DNA of 64,000 bases from positions 1,138,952 through 1,202,951 of the forward strand of contig NZ_SKCI01000001.1 in the NCBI RefSeq assembly GCF_005434965.1. Reading direction: 5' to 3'. Each line of letters starts with the position of its first letter. Position 1 is the stretch's first letter. The position numbers and the translations under genes were made by a program. This document shows positions 37,279-47,380 of this stretch, in pieces. The stretch comes from Marimonas lutisalis. GTDB taxonomy: Bacteria > Pseudomonadota > Alphaproteobacteria > Rhodobacterales > Rhodobacteraceae. Under the pieces are notes generated by a model that made no database searches, was not told the DNA's origin, and worked only from the letters and a program-made list of their open reading frames with translations.

Positions 37279-40200
37279 ATGAGCAAGCAACAGGTATCGC
37301 TTCAGGACAAATACGATCTGGACAAGAAGCAGGTGCTCTTGAATGGCACGCAGGCGCTTGTGCGCTTGATGCTGACGCAAAAGCAGCGCGATGCGCAGGC
37401 GGGGCTGAACACCGCCGGGTATGTGACCGGATATCGCGGGTCGCCCCTGGGCGCGGTCGATATGCAGATGACGCGCGCCGGACAGATCCTGACAGATCAC
37501 GACATCAAGTTCGAAGCCGGGCTGAACGAGGACCTGGCTGCCACGGCACTGTGGGGCAGTCAGCAGGCCGAGCTTCGCGGTGAAGGTAAGTTCGATGGCG
37601 TCTTTGGCCTGTGGTATGGCAAGGGCCCGGGCGTTGATCGCACCGGCGACGTTTTCCGCCATGCCAACATGGCAGGCACCAGCCCCAATGGTGGTGTGCT
37701 GGTGGCGATGGGTGACGATCATACCGGCGAATCCTCGACCGTCTTGCACCAGAGCGAGTGGGCGCTGGTCGATGCCTACATGCCGGTGGTCAGTCCCGCG
37801 GGGGTGCAGGAGATTCTTGACTATGGCCTTTACGGACTGGCGCTGAGCCGGTTTGCCGGGGTCTGGGTGGGCCTGAAGGTGATGAAGGATACGATCGAGG
37901 CGACGGCGGTGGTGGACGGGGCGCCCGACCGCCTGGAGTTCGTCACGCCGGACTTCGAGATGCCGGAGGGTGGGCTGAACATTCGGTTGGTTGATGACCG
38001 GATCGTGCAGGAGGCCCGCCTGATCGATTACAAGCGCAAGGCGGCCGAGATCTTTGCCCATGCCAACAAGATCGACAATCGCGTCTGGGGCAAGCCCGGC
38101 GCCAAGATCGGGCTTGTGAGCCATGGCAAGAACTGGCTGGACCTGGAGCACGCGCTGGCCCTGCTGGGGATCGACGAGGCCGAGGCCGAACGGCTGGGGA
38201 TCACCACTTACAAGGTGGGGCAGGTCTGGCCGCTGGACATGAAGGGCTTCAACGAGTGGGCCGAGGGGCTCGACCTGATCGTTGTGGTCGAGGAGAAGCG
38301 CAAACTGCTGGAAGTGCAGATCAAGGAGGCGCTGTTTGACAACCGGCAGGGCCGCCGGGTTTACGGCTGGTACAAGGGGCAGGGTGGCGAGGAGCTTTTC
38401 CCCAGCCGCTGGGCGCTGGATCCGGTGATGATTGCCGAGAAGCTGGGCAATATCCTGATCGAGGAAGGGCGCTCAACCGAGGGGATCAAGGCCGGTATGG
38501 CCGAGCTGGACAATGCCAAGCGCGCCGACAATGCCGAGGAGATCGCCAGCCGACTGGCCTATTTCTGCTCTGGCTGTCCGCACAACACCTCGACCAAGGT
38601 GCCGGAAGGTAGCCGTGCCTATGCCGGGATCGGCTGTCACTTCATGGCGCAGTGGATGGAGCGCGATACGCTGGGATTCACCCATATGGGGGGCGAGGGG
38701 GCCAACTGGATCGGCGAAGCGCCGTTTTCCAAGCGCGACCACGTATTTCAGAACCTGGGCGACGGAACCTATAACCACTCGGGCCTGCAGGCGATCCGGG
38801 CTGCTGTCGGCAGCGGCGTCAACATGACCTACAAGATCCTGTTCAACGATGCCGTGGCCATGACCGGCGGGCAGACTCATGAAGGCGGGCTTTCGGCGCA
38901 GCAGATCGCCCGCGAACTCAAGGCGTTCGGTATCGAGCACGTGGCGCTGGTCTATGATGAGAAAGAGGATGTCGATCTGGCGTCGTTCCCGGCGGACGTG
39001 GAGAAGCACGAGCGCGCCGAGCTGGATGAGGTTCAGAGGAAGTTTCGTGAATACAAGGGCGTATCGGCCATTCTTTACGTTCAGACCTGTGCGGCAGAGA
39101 AGCGCCGGCGCAGAAAGCGCGGCAAGTTCCCCGATATCGACAAGCGCGTATTCATCAACACCGATGTGTGCGAGGGCTGCGGCGATTGCGGGATCCAGTC
39201 GAACTGTGTCTCGATCGTGCCGGTGGAAACCGAACTAGGCCGCAAGCGGGCGATCGACCAGTCGTCCTGCAACAAGGATTTCAGCTGTCTGAAAGGGTTC
39301 TGCCCCAGTTTCGTGACGCTGGAAGGCGCCAAGGTGAAGAAAGAGGCGACGACCGACCTGGATCTGCCGCACCTGCCAGACGTCGAACTGCCGAAGATCA
39401 ACGGCACGCATAACGTGGTCATCACCGGTGTCGGCGGCACTGGCGTGGTGACGATCGGCGCGGTGCTGGCGCAGGCGGCGCAGATCGACGGGTTGGGCGC
39501 GGGCATGATGGAGATGGCGGGCCTGGCGCAGAAGGGCGGCGCGGTGCATATCCACGTGCGCCTGGCCAACGACCCCGAAGACATCAACGCCGTGCGGGTG
39601 GCCACCGGCGAAGCGCATGCGCTGATCGGCGGCGACCTGGTGGTCAGTGCCGGGCGCGGCACGCTGGGCCTGACCAGCCCGGGCAAGACCGGCGCGGTGG
39701 TCAACAGCCACGAGATCATCACCGGCGAATTCACCCGGCATTCGGAGTTCACGATTCCGACCGATCGGCTGGAACTCCAACTCGAGGCGCGGCTGCGCGA
39801 TAAGCTGAGCCTGTTCGACGCGAGCGACCTGGCGCGGATCACGCTGGGCGACAGTATCTATTCGAACATGATGGTGTTCGGCGGGGCCTGGCAAATGGGC
39901 CTGATCCCGGTGAGCCGCGAGGCGATCATGGATGCGATCCGCCTGAACGGCGCGGCGATCGAGGGTAATCTGCGGGCCTTTGATATCGGCCGCTGGGCCG
40001 TGCTGCACCCCGAGGAGGTGCAGAAGCTGTTGGAGCCCGTGGTGGTGGAACTGCCGAAGACGCTGGACGAGCGGATTGCCTATCGGGCCGATCATCTGAA
40101 GGTCTATCAGAACAACCGGCTGGCCAAGCGTTATCGCAAGCTGGTGGACAGCGTGGCCGATGAGGCCCTGAAGGAGGCGGTCGCCAAAGGCTATCACAAG

Positions 40201-40686
40201 GTGCTGGCCTACAAGGACGAATACGAGGTCGCCCGGCTGCACCTGAACACGCTGGAGAAAGCCAAACAGCAGTTCGAGGGCGATTTCCGGCCGAGCTTCC
40301 ACCTGGCGCCGCCGCTCCTGTCGAAAGAGGGGCCGAACGGACGCCCTATGAAGCGCGAATTTGGACCGGGCATGATGAAATGGTTCCGGCTGCTGGCGAA
40401 GATGAAGCGCCTGCGCGGCACCGCGCTCGATCCGTTCGGACGCACCGAGGAGCGGAAGATGGAGCGCGCGCTGATCGCGCAATACGAGGCCGATATGGCG
40501 GAGTGGCTGCCCAAGGTGGACGCGTCGAACATGGCGCTGGTCACCGAACTGGCAGAATTGCCGCTGAAGGTGCGCGGGTTCGGCCCGGTCAAGGCAGAGA
40601 ATGCCGAGAAGGCCGCGAAGCGGCGCGAGGAAATCCTGGCCGAGTTGAAAAGCGGCGGCGCACCGGTGGTTCAGGCCGCCGAGTAA
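37279..40686 (+). CDS. Indolepyruvate ferredoxin oxidoreductase, fused alpha-beta form
   Basis: This 1135-residue enzyme fuses the alpha and beta parts of a 2-oxoacid:ferredoxin oxidoreductase. It has a pyrimidine-type TPP domain at the front ('GYRGSPLGAVDMQM'), a TPP-binding middle ('CSGCPHNTS', 'GIGCHFMAQWM'), a 4Fe-4S cluster motif in 'CEGCGDCGIQSNC', and a gamma-type domain ('VVITGVGGTGVVTIG'). It should oxidise aryl or branched 2-oxo acids to acyl-CoA, passing electrons to ferredoxin. The preferred substrate is inferred. The start lies just after a GGGGAG ribosome site. Confidence 0.93.
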   Translation: MSKQQVSLQDKYDLDKKQVLLNGTQALVRLMLTQKQRDAQAGLNTAGYVTGYRGSPLGAVDMQMTRAGQILTDHDIKFEAGLNEDLAATALWGSQQAELRGEGKFDGVFGLWYGKGPGVDRTGDVFRHANMAGTSPNGGVLVAMGDDHTGESSTVLHQSEWALVDAYMPVVSPAGVQEILDYGLYGLALSRFAGVWVGLKVMKDTIEATAVVDGAPDRLEFVTPDFEMPEGGLNIRLVDDRIVQEARLIDYKRKAAEIFAHANKIDNRVWGKPGAKIGLVSHGKNWLDLEHALALLGIDEAEAERLGITTYKVGQVWPLDMKGFNEWAEGLDLIVVVEEKRKLLEVQIKEALFDNRQGRRVYGWYKGQGGEELFPSRWALDPVMIAEKLGNILIEEGRSTEGIKAGMAELDNAKRADNAEEIASRLAYFCSGCPHNTSTKVPEGSRAYAGIGCHFMAQWMERDTLGFTHMGGEGANWIGEAPFSKRDHVFQNLGDGTYNHSGLQAIRAAVGSGVNMTYKILFNDAVAMTGGQTHEGGLSAQQIARELKAFGIEHVALVYDEKEDVDLASFPADVEKHERAELDEVQRKFREYKGVSAILYVQTCAAEKRRRRKRGKFPDIDKRVFINTDVCEGCGDCGIQSNCVSIVPVETELGRKRAIDQSSCNKDFSCLKGFCPSFVTLEGAKVKKEATTDLDLPHLPDVELPKINGTHNVVITGVGGTGVVTIGAVLAQAAQIDGLGAGMMEMAGLAQKGGAVHIHVRLANDPEDINAVRVATGEAHALIGGDLVVSAGRGTLGLTSPGKTGAVVNSHEIITGEFTRHSEFTIPTDRLELQLEARLRDKLSLFDASDLARITLGDSIYSNMMVFGGAWQMGLIPVSREAIMDAIRLNGAAIEGNLRAFDIGRWAVLHPEEVQKLLEPVVVELPKTLDERIAYRADHLKVYQNNRLAKRYRKLVDSVADEALKEAVAKGYHKVLAYKDEYEVARLHLNTLEKAKQQFEGDFRPSFHLAPPLLSKEGPNGRPMKREFGPGMMKWFRLLAKMKRLRGTALDPFGRTEERKMERALIAQYEADMAEWLPKVDASNMALVTELAELPLKVRGFGPVKAENAEKAAKRREEILAELKSGGAPVVQAAE

Positions 40687-40806
40687 GATCAGGTGTGGCC
40701 CGGTTTCCCCGGGCCGCGCCGAATCTTCATGGAATTGTCATGAATGCTGGTCAGACTGGCGATACGGCCTTATGACGCCGCGTAAACGTCGTCTGATCCT
40801 ATCCTG

Positions 40807-41691
40807 ATGCCCATGGCACACAACCGTCACATCGCAAGAGATATCTCTTACGCCCATTCCGCTGCAACCCGCGGCGGCCGGGCGATGATCCGCTTCATGG
40901 AAAATGCCACCGGGCGGCTGGGCCTGATCCGGCGCGCGCGCGGTTACGAGGTCGAGGTGGCGAATGGCCGCGATTTCTGGGAGGTGATGGTCGAGCGGTA
41001 TGGCCTGTCGCTGAATGTGGTGGGCGGATCGTTATCCAATATTCCCGCCAACGGGCCGCTGATCCTGATTGCCAATCACCCCTATGGCATTCTGGACGGC
41101 CTGATGATGGGCCATATCCTGAGCCGGACACGGGGGGATTTCCGCATCCTTGCCAATCACGTGTTCCGCAAGGCCGAGGATCTGAACCGCGTGGTGCTGC
41201 CGGTGTCGTTCGAGGAAACGAAAGAGGCGGTGAAACTGAACCTTGAAACCCGCAAGGAGGCGCTGCGCTATCTGGGTGAGGGCGGGGCGATCGGAATTTT
41301 CCCCGGTGGCACGGTCAGCACTGCGGCAAAACCCTTTTCCCGTGCGCTCGATCCCGGCTGGCGGTCGTTCACGGCGCGGATGGTGGCGAAATCCGGCGCC
41401 ACGGTGGTGCCGGTGTTCTTTGACGGGTCGACCAGCCGGATGTTCCAGTTGGCCAGCCACATGCACACGACGTTGCGCATGGGGCTGCTGATCAAGGAGT
41501 TCAAGGCGCGGGTGAACACCGATGTCGACGTGGTGATCGGCGATCCGATCCCGCGCGCGGAGCTGGATGCGCGCGCAAAAGACGCAAAAGCAATGATGGA
41601 TTTTCTGCGAAAATCCACCTATGAGCTGTCTCCGAAGCCGGTGGATTCTTCCGCCCTTGGCTTTGAGTTCGAAGAGAAGCATCGCGCATAA
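40807..41691 (+). CDS. Lysophospholipid acyltransferase-family protein
   Basis: The 294-residue protein contains the acyltransferase motif H-x4-D in '[16 protein letters not shown]', followed by 'GIFPGGTVS' (motif III) and 'VVPVFFDG' (motif IV), as in PlsC-like enzymes that acylate lysophosphatidic acid or ornithine lipids. The exact acceptor is unknown. There is an alternative ATG two codons on, and no clear ribosome site. It precedes murI by 14 bases, so co-transcription is likely. Confidence 0.86.
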   Translation: MPMAHNRHIARDISYAHSAATRGGRAMIRFMENATGRLGLIRRARGYEVEVANGRDFWEVMVERYGLSLNVVGGSLSNIPANGPLILIANHPYGILDGLMMGHILSRTRGDFRILANHVFRKAEDLNRVVLPVSFEETKEAVKLNLETRKEALRYLGEGGAIGIFPGGTVSTAAKPFSRALDPGWRSFTARMVAKSGATVVPVFFDGSTSRMFQLASHMHTTLRMGLLIKEFKARVNTDVDVVIGDPIPRAELDARAKDAKAMMDFLRKSTYELSPKPVDSSALGFEFEEKHRA

Positions 41692-41705
41692 GCCAAGCAG
41701 GCATC

Positions 41706-42518
41706 ATGGCAGTAGGCATTTTCGACAGTGGGCTGGGCGGCCTGACCGTTCTGGACGCGGTGACCAAGCGGTTGCCGGACGTGCCGTTTGTCTACCTGGG
41801 GGACAATGCGCATGCGCCCTATGGGGTGCGCGATGCCGACGATGTTTATGGGCTGACCTGCAAGGCGGTCGAGCGTCTGTGGGCGGAGGGTTGCGACCTT
41901 GTGATCCTGGCCTGTAACACGGCGAGCGCGGCGGCGTTGCGGCGGATGCAGGAAAGCTGGATCCCGGCGGACAAGCGGGTGCTGGGCGTCTTCGTGCCGC
42001 TGATCGAGGCGCTGACCGAGCGGCAGTGGGGCGACAATTCGCCCCCGCGCGAGGTGGCGGTGAAGAACGTGGCGCTTTTCGCGACGCCCGCCACGGTGGC
42101 AAGCCGCGCGTTCCAGCGCGAACTGGCGTTTCGCGCCATCGGCGTGGATGTCGAGGCGCAGGCCTGTGGCGGGTTGGTCGATGCCATCGAAGAAGGCGAC
42201 ATGATCCTGGCCGAAGCATTGGTGCAATCGCATGTCGACGCGTTGAAGCGGAAGATGCCGCATCCGCAGGCGGCCATCCTGGGCTGCACCCATTACCCGC
42301 TGATGGAAAAGGAATTCCAGGCGGCGTTGGGGCCGGACGTGACTGTCTACAGCCAAGCCAATCTGGTGGCTGAAAGCCTTGCCGATTACCTTGAGCGGCA
42401 CCCGAACATGCTGGGGGACGGCACCGAAGCGAAATTCCTGACGACGGGTGACCCCAAGACGGTGAGCAGCCGCGCCACGCAATTCCTGCGACGACGAATC
42501 GAGTTCGAGGCCGCTTGA
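41706..42518 (+). CDS. murI: Glutamate racemase
   Basis: MurI makes D-glutamate for peptidoglycan. The 270-residue protein has the two catalytic cysteines in '[11 protein letters not shown]' and '[12 protein letters not shown]' and the opening '[12 protein letters not shown]' with the first catalytic acid. Full length and typical. Confidence 0.95.
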   Translation: MAVGIFDSGLGGLTVLDAVTKRLPDVPFVYLGDNAHAPYGVRDADDVYGLTCKAVERLWAEGCDLVILACNTASAAALRRMQESWIPADKRVLGVFVPLIEALTERQWGDNSPPREVAVKNVALFATPATVASRAFQRELAFRAIGVDVEAQACGGLVDAIEEGDMILAEALVQSHVDALKRKMPHPQAAILGCTHYPLMEKEFQAALGPDVTVYSQANLVAESLADYLERHPNMLGDGTEAKFLTTGDPKTVSSRATQFLRRRIEFEAA

Positions 42519-42572
42519 GCCTCGCCCGGTTTTTCGTCACAACACATCCGAACAATTGAAAAGGGGTTCGAC

Positions 42573-43601
42573 ATGACCCACAAGATCGCCATCCTGGGCG
42601 CGTCCGGCTACACCGGCGCCGAACTGATCCGGCTGATTGCCACCCATGGAGACATGGAAATCGTGGCACTTGGCGCGCATTCCAAGGCCGGGCAGAGCCT
42701 GGCTCAGGTGTTCCCGCATCTGCGCCACCTGGACCTGCCCGACATGGTGGGCTTTGACGAGATCGACTTTAGCACGGTGGACCTGTGCTTCTGCGCCTTG
42801 CCGCACAAGACCAGCCAGCAGGTGATTTCGGGCCTGCCGAAGCATCTGAAAATCGTCGACCTGAGCGCCGATTTCCGGCTGCGCGACCCGGCGGCCTATG
42901 AGAAATGGTACGGCAATCCGCACAGCGCCGTGGAGATGCAGAAAGAGGCGGTCTATGGCCTGACCGAGTTCTACCGCGACGAGATCCGGGGCGCGAGGCT
43001 GGTGGCCGGGACGGGATGCAACGCGGCGACCGGACAATACATCCTGCGGCCCCTGATTTCGGCGGGTGTGATCGGGCTGGAGGACATTATCCTCGATCTG
43101 AAATGCGCGGTGAGCGGCGCGGGCCGGAGCCTGAAGGAAAACCTGCTGCATGCGGAGCTGTCCGAAGGCTACAACGCCTATGCCGTTGGCGGCACGCACC
43201 GGCACTTGGGTGAGTTTGACCAGGAGTTTTCCAAGCTGGCCGGGCGGGACGTGAAAATCCAGTTCACGCCGCACCTGATCCCGGCGAACCGGGGTATTCT
43301 GGCCACCGGGTATGTCAGCGGCGACGCGGCCAAGGTGCACGAGACGCTAGCGGCCGCCTATGCCGATGAGCCGTTCATCGAGGTGCTGCCCTTTGGCGAA
43401 ACGCCCAGCACGCACCATGTGCGGGGCAGCAATTTCTGCCATATCGGCGTGACCGGCGACCGCATCGAGGGCCGGGCCATCGTGATCGCGGCGCTGGATA
43501 ACCTGACAAAAGGTAGCAGTGGGCAGGCCTTGCAGAATGCCAATCTGATGCTAGGTCTGAAGGAGACGCAGGGCCTGATGCTGGCGCCCTGCTTCCCGTG
43601 A
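42573..43601 (+). CDS. argC: N-acetyl-gamma-glutamyl-phosphate reductase
   Basis: ArgC reduces N-acetylglutamyl phosphate with NADPH in arginine synthesis. The 342-residue protein has an NADP loop '[15 protein letters not shown]' and the active-site Cys in '[13 protein letters not shown]', and the late '[11 protein letters not shown]' motif. AAAGGGG precedes the ATG. It is followed 13 bases later by ccmE. Confidence 0.96.
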   Translation: MTHKIAILGASGYTGAELIRLIATHGDMEIVALGAHSKAGQSLAQVFPHLRHLDLPDMVGFDEIDFSTVDLCFCALPHKTSQQVISGLPKHLKIVDLSADFRLRDPAAYEKWYGNPHSAVEMQKEAVYGLTEFYRDEIRGARLVAGTGCNAATGQYILRPLISAGVIGLEDIILDLKCAVSGAGRSLKENLLHAELSEGYNAYAVGGTHRHLGEFDQEFSKLAGRDVKIQFTPHLIPANRGILATGYVSGDAAKVHETLAAAYADEPFIEVLPFGETPSTHHVRGSNFCHIGVTGDRIEGRAIVIAALDNLTKGSSGQALQNANLMLGLKETQGLMLAPCFP

Positions 43602-43614
43602 GGAGGTCTGGACC

Positions 43615-44061
43615 ATGAAGGGGCTGAAAAAGAAACGCCGTATCCAGGTGATTTTCTTAGCGATTTTCGCGTTGATCATCTCGACCGCGTTGATCGGCTA
43701 CGGGATGAAGGACGGCATCAATTTCTTCCGGTCACCCACGCAGGTTGTGGAAGAACCGCCGGCGCCGACTGAGACCTTCCGGATCGGCGGGCTGGTTGAA
43801 GAAGGCAGCCTGGTGCGTGGGCAAGGCGAGACGGTCAGCTTCAACGTCACCGATGGCGGCGAGAGCGTGAAGGTGACCTATACCGGCGTTCTGCCGGACC
43901 TCTTTGCCGAGAACCAGGGCATGATCGGGACCGGAAAATTGGTGAACGGTGTCTTTGAAGCCTCTGAAATCCTTGCCAAACATGATGAGACTTACATGCC
44001 GCGCGAAGTGGTGGATGCGCTGAAAGAGCAAGGCGTCTACCAGGAACCGGGCGGTAGTTAA
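43615..44061 (+). CDS. ccmE: Cytochrome c maturation heme chaperone CcmE
   Basis: CcmE holds heme covalently in the periplasm before CcmF/H attach it to apocytochrome c. The 148-residue protein has one N-terminal membrane anchor (about 10-30) and the heme-binding His123 in 'ILAKHDETYMP'. It follows argC closely (13-base gap). The next ccm gene, ccmF, is 1.35 kb downstream, beyond an endolysin-holin pair. Confidence 0.96.
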   Translation: MKGLKKKRRIQVIFLAIFALIISTALIGYGMKDGINFFRSPTQVVEEPPAPTETFRIGGLVEEGSLVRGQGETVSFNVTDGGESVKVTYTGVLPDLFAENQGMIGTGKLVNGVFEASEILAKHDETYMPREVVDALKEQGVYQEPGGS

Positions 44062-44073
44062 GGCGCGCGTTAA
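44058..44073. promoter_or_regulatory. Paired TTAA half-sites before the lysis genes
   Basis: TTAA, 8 bases, TTAA lies 45 bases upstream of the endolysin start; the first half overlaps the ccmE stop. CtrA binds TTAA-N7-TTAA and controls GTA release genes in Rhodobacter, but the spacer here is one base too long, so this is weak. Confidence 0.25.
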
Positions 44074-44117
44074 CCGGTCTGTCGCACCCTTGCCGAAAAA
44101 GGTGAGAGGTGTGGCAG

Positions 44118-44729
44118 ATGACACGCGTTCAAGAGATTGCCGAAGAGATCGTGGCCCGCGAAGGCGGATTCGTGAACGATCCGGATGATCCGGGTGGGGC
44201 CACGAATTTCGGCGTGACAATCCATACGATGCGGCGGCTGGGGCTGGACCTGGACCGCGACGGCGATGTGGATGTGGCCGACGTGCGCCGGCTGAGCCGG
44301 GCGCAGGCGGTGGATATTTTCCTGGAGCACTATTTTCGCAAACCGGGGATCGAGCGGTTACCGCAGGTTCTGCAGGCGAGCGTGTTCGATATGTATGTGA
44401 ATGCCGGCGCCAACGCGGTGAAGATCCTTCAGCGGTTGCTGCGCGAGATGGGATACGAGGTTGATGTCGACGGGGTGATCGGGCCGGTGACGGCGCAGGC
44501 CGCGCATGCAGCCGCGCAGGCCGCGCCCGACCATATCGCCGATGCCTACGGGATCGCGCGGCGGAACTACTATTTCCGGCTGGCTGACCGGCGCCCGGCG
44601 AGCCGCAAATACGCCCGCGCCCGCGCAGGCGGAAAGGGCGGGTGGATACGGCGAGCCGAGGAGTTTATCAGCCCGGCGTTTCACCTGAGCGAGGCGCAGT
44701 TTCGCGAAAGGGTGGCTGCATGGGGATGA
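44118..44729 (+). CDS. Glycoside hydrolase 108-family endolysin (GTA release type)
   Basis: The 203-residue protein opens with the GH108 catalytic region 'VAREGGFVNDPDDPGGATNF', Glu15 being the likely acid, and ends in a small peptidoglycan-binding part ('VDVDGVIGPVTAQAAH'). Such enzymes cut the peptidoglycan glycan chain. It overlaps the holin gene by 10 bases. In Rhodobacter capsulatus an endolysin-holin pair outside the main GTA cluster releases GTA particles; that role here is inference. GAGAGG 8 bases upstream supports the ATG at 44118 over a GTG at 44109. Confidence 0.88.
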   Translation: MTRVQEIAEEIVAREGGFVNDPDDPGGATNFGVTIHTMRRLGLDLDRDGDVDVADVRRLSRAQAVDIFLEHYFRKPGIERLPQVLQASVFDMYVNAGANAVKILQRLLREMGYEVDVDGVIGPVTAQAAHAAAQAAPDHIADAYGIARRNYYFRLADRRPASRKYARARAGGKGGWIRRAEEFISPAFHLSEAQFRERVAAWG

Positions 44730-45310
44730 TCGAGCGGATTTTCACGCTGGTGTTCGGCGATGGGGGGCGCGGCGTGCACGAAACTGTCGAGGTGTTTCGC
44801 GAGAACGCGGAAGCTGCGGCGACCCGATCGGCCGAGATGCAGGCCAAGGCGCTGGAGCAGTTTGCCGGCGAGTTCGAGTTTCCCAAACGCGGGCTGTTCG
44901 ACCGGGTGATGGATGCCGTCAACCGTTTGCCACGTCCGGCACTGGCGCTCGGCACACTGGGGCTTTTCATTGCGGCGATGGTTGATCCGGTCTGGTTTGC
45001 CGCACGGATGCAGGGCATTGCGCTGGTGCCCGAGCCGCTCTGGTGGCTTCTGGGGGCGATCGTGAGCTTCTACTTCGGCGCACGCCACCAGGCCAAGGGC
45101 CAGGAATTCCAGCGTCAGATCACCCGCACGCTGGCCTCAGTTCCGGCGGTTGTGGACAACCTGGAACGGCTGGACGCGGTGGGGCGGCATGCCGAAAGCC
45201 CGGGCGCGGCGGACACGCGACGGGATGCCGATCTGACGCTGGAGGCCATGCAGCCGGGACCGAATCCGGCGCTTCGGGCGTGGCAGCGAGGGGCGGATCT
45301 GGGGCGCTGA
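44720..45310 (+). CDS. Holin family protein (GTA-type)
   Basis: The 196-residue protein has an N-terminal helix, two membrane helices at about 78-100 and 108-126 ('LGTLGLFIAAMVDPVWFAARM', quoted in part), and a charged, disordered C-terminus. That layout matches the holin family described for gene-transfer release. It would open the inner membrane so the upstream endolysin can reach the wall. The start at 44720 follows AAAGGG; an ATG at 44726 would give a 4-base overlap instead. Confidence 0.82.
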   Translation: MGMIERIFTLVFGDGGRGVHETVEVFRENAEAAATRSAEMQAKALEQFAGEFEFPKRGLFDRVMDAVNRLPRPALALGTLGLFIAAMVDPVWFAARMQGIALVPEPLWWLLGAIVSFYFGARHQAKGQEFQRQITRTLASVPAVVDNLERLDAVGRHAESPGAADTRRDADLTLEAMQPGPNPALRAWQRGADLGR

Positions 45311-45412
45311 TCCCGGCTGGGCCTTTGTTGCGGCGCGACCCGCGACAATGTGAACATGTATCCGGCGCGTTTGTTATTGGACGCGCCGGGCTGCGCCCTT
45401 ATAACTCGGGGC

Positions 45413-47380
45413 ATGATAGCAGAACTCGGACATTTCGCCCTGATCCTGGCCTTCGTGACGGCCTGTTTGCAGATGATCGTACCGCTGGTTGGCGCGCAGA
45501 AACGCTGGCCCGGTTGGATGGCCTTTGCAGAGCCCGCCGCCAATTTGCAGTTCATGCTGACATTGGTGGCCTTCGCGGCGCTGACCTATGCTTTCGTGAC
45601 CTCGGATTTCTCGCTTCAGTTGGTGGTTCTGAACAGCCACTCTGCCAAGCCGATGCTATACAAGGTGACGGGCGTCTGGGGAAACCATGAAGGCTCGATG
45701 CTGCTCTGGGTGCTGATCGTGACGCTTTTTGGCGCGATGGCGCAGTGGTTCGGCGGCAACCTGCCGCCGACGATGCGAGCGCGCATTTTGGCGGTGCAAG
45801 GTTCGATCGGCGCCGCGTTCTTTGCCTTCATCCTGTTCACGTCCAACCCGTTCATCCGGATGCAAGTGCCGCCGTTTGACGGGCAGGATCTGAACCCGTT
45901 GCTGCAGGATCCCGGGCTCGCCTTTCATCCGCCATTTCTTTATCTCGGGTACGTCGGGCTGAGCATGTCGTTTTCCTTCGCCGTCGCCGCCCTGATCGAG
46001 GGGCGCGTCGATGCGGCCTGGGGCCGGTGGGTGAGGCCGTGGACTCTGGCGGCGTGGATGTTCCTGACCGTGGGTATCGGGCTGGGCAGCTGGTGGGCCT
46101 ATTACGAACTGGGCTGGGGTGGCTTCTGGTTCTGGGACCCGGTCGAGAACGCCAGTTTCATGCCCTGGCTGATCGCTGCGGCGCTGCTGCATTCGGCGAT
46201 CGTCGTGGAGAAACGCGAGTCGCTGAAAAGCTGGACCGTGCTGCTGGCGATTATCGCGTTCGGCTTTTCGCTGGTGGGCGCGTTCATTACCCGTTCGGGG
46301 ATCATTACCTCGGTTCATGCCTTTGCCACCGATCCCGAGCGCGGGGTGTTCCTGCTGCTGATCTTGGGTGTCTTTGTCGGCGGGGCGCTGACGCTCTATG
46401 CCGCGCGGGCGGGCGTTATGGAGGCCAAGGGGGTCTTCGGCCTGGTCAGCCGGGAATCGGCGCTGGTGTTCAACAATATCTTGTTGGGGGTTTCCGCCTT
46501 CGTGGTGTTCATCGGCACGATCTGGCCGCTGGTCAGCGAGATGTTCTTCGATCGCAAGCTGTCGGTCGGTGCGCCGTTCTTCAATCAGGCCTTTACACCC
46601 TTCATGGTGGTGCTGGGCCTGATCCTGCCGATTGGCGCCATGCTGCCGTGGAAACGAGCGCGCCTAGGCCGAACGGTGCGCGGGTTGTGGCCGGCTGCGG
46701 TGCTGGCGTTGGCCGTCGGCGCGCTGATCTGGGCGATCCAGACCGAACGCAGCGCGCTTGGGCCGCTTGGGCTGATGCTGGGCACCTGGCTGGTGGCCGG
46801 GGCGGTGACGGACCTGATGTCGCGCACCGGGCGCGGAGGCAACCGACTGGGGCGTCTGGCGCGGCTGCCGCGGGCCGATTGGGGCAAGGCGGTGGCGCAT
46901 GGCGGCCTCGGTGTGACCATGGCGGGTATCGCGGGCCTGCTGGCCTGGGAGGTTGAAGATATCCGCGTGGTGCAGACGGGCGAGAGCTTTGACGTGGCGG
47001 GTTTCACCCTTACGTTGCAGGCGGTCGAGCGCGTGCCGGGACCGAACTATGTGTCGACCATGGGGATTGTCGAACTGTCGAAGAATGGCGAAAGGATTTC
47101 CAACCTGACGCCCGAAAAACGGGTTTATCCCGTGGCGGGGCAGCCCACCACCGAGGCGGCGATCGACAACGGGTTCCTGCGTGACGTCTATGTGGTGATC
47201 GGCGATCCGCAGGAGGGTGGCGGATGGGCGATGCGCACCTATTACAAGCCGCTGGCCAATTGGATCTGGGGCGGGGCCATCCTGATGGCACTGGGTGGCG
47301 CGTTGAGCCTGAGCGATCGGCGCTATCGTGTGGCCGCAGGTGCGCGCAAGGCGCCGATGCAGGGGGTGCCGGCAGAATGA
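45413..47380 (+). CDS. ccmF: Cytochrome c maturation heme lyase subunit CcmF
   Basis: CcmF with CcmH ligates heme to apocytochrome c. The 655-residue protein has about 14 membrane helices, the tryptophan-rich WWD region ('WGGFWFWDPVENASFMPW') and conserved histidines such as in 'GVWGNHEGSMLLW'. The ATG at 45413 gives the standard start. Its stop overlaps the ccmH start by four bases. It is separated from ccmE by two lysis genes. Confidence 0.95.
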   Translation: MIAELGHFALILAFVTACLQMIVPLVGAQKRWPGWMAFAEPAANLQFMLTLVAFAALTYAFVTSDFSLQLVVLNSHSAKPMLYKVTGVWGNHEGSMLLWVLIVTLFGAMAQWFGGNLPPTMRARILAVQGSIGAAFFAFILFTSNPFIRMQVPPFDGQDLNPLLQDPGLAFHPPFLYLGYVGLSMSFSFAVAALIEGRVDAAWGRWVRPWTLAAWMFLTVGIGLGSWWAYYELGWGGFWFWDPVENASFMPWLIAAALLHSAIVVEKRESLKSWTVLLAIIAFGFSLVGAFITRSGIITSVHAFATDPERGVFLLLILGVFVGGALTLYAARAGVMEAKGVFGLVSRESALVFNNILLGVSAFVVFIGTIWPLVSEMFFDRKLSVGAPFFNQAFTPFMVVLGLILPIGAMLPWKRARLGRTVRGLWPAAVLALAVGALIWAIQTERSALGPLGLMLGTWLVAGAVTDLMSRTGRGGNRLGRLARLPRADWGKAVAHGGLGVTMAGIAGLLAWEVEDIRVVQTGESFDVAGFTLTLQAVERVPGPNYVSTMGIVELSKNGERISNLTPEKRVYPVAGQPTTEAAIDNGFLRDVYVVIGDPQEGGGWAMRTYYKPLANWIWGGAILMALGGALSLSDRRYRVAAGARKAPMQGVPAE

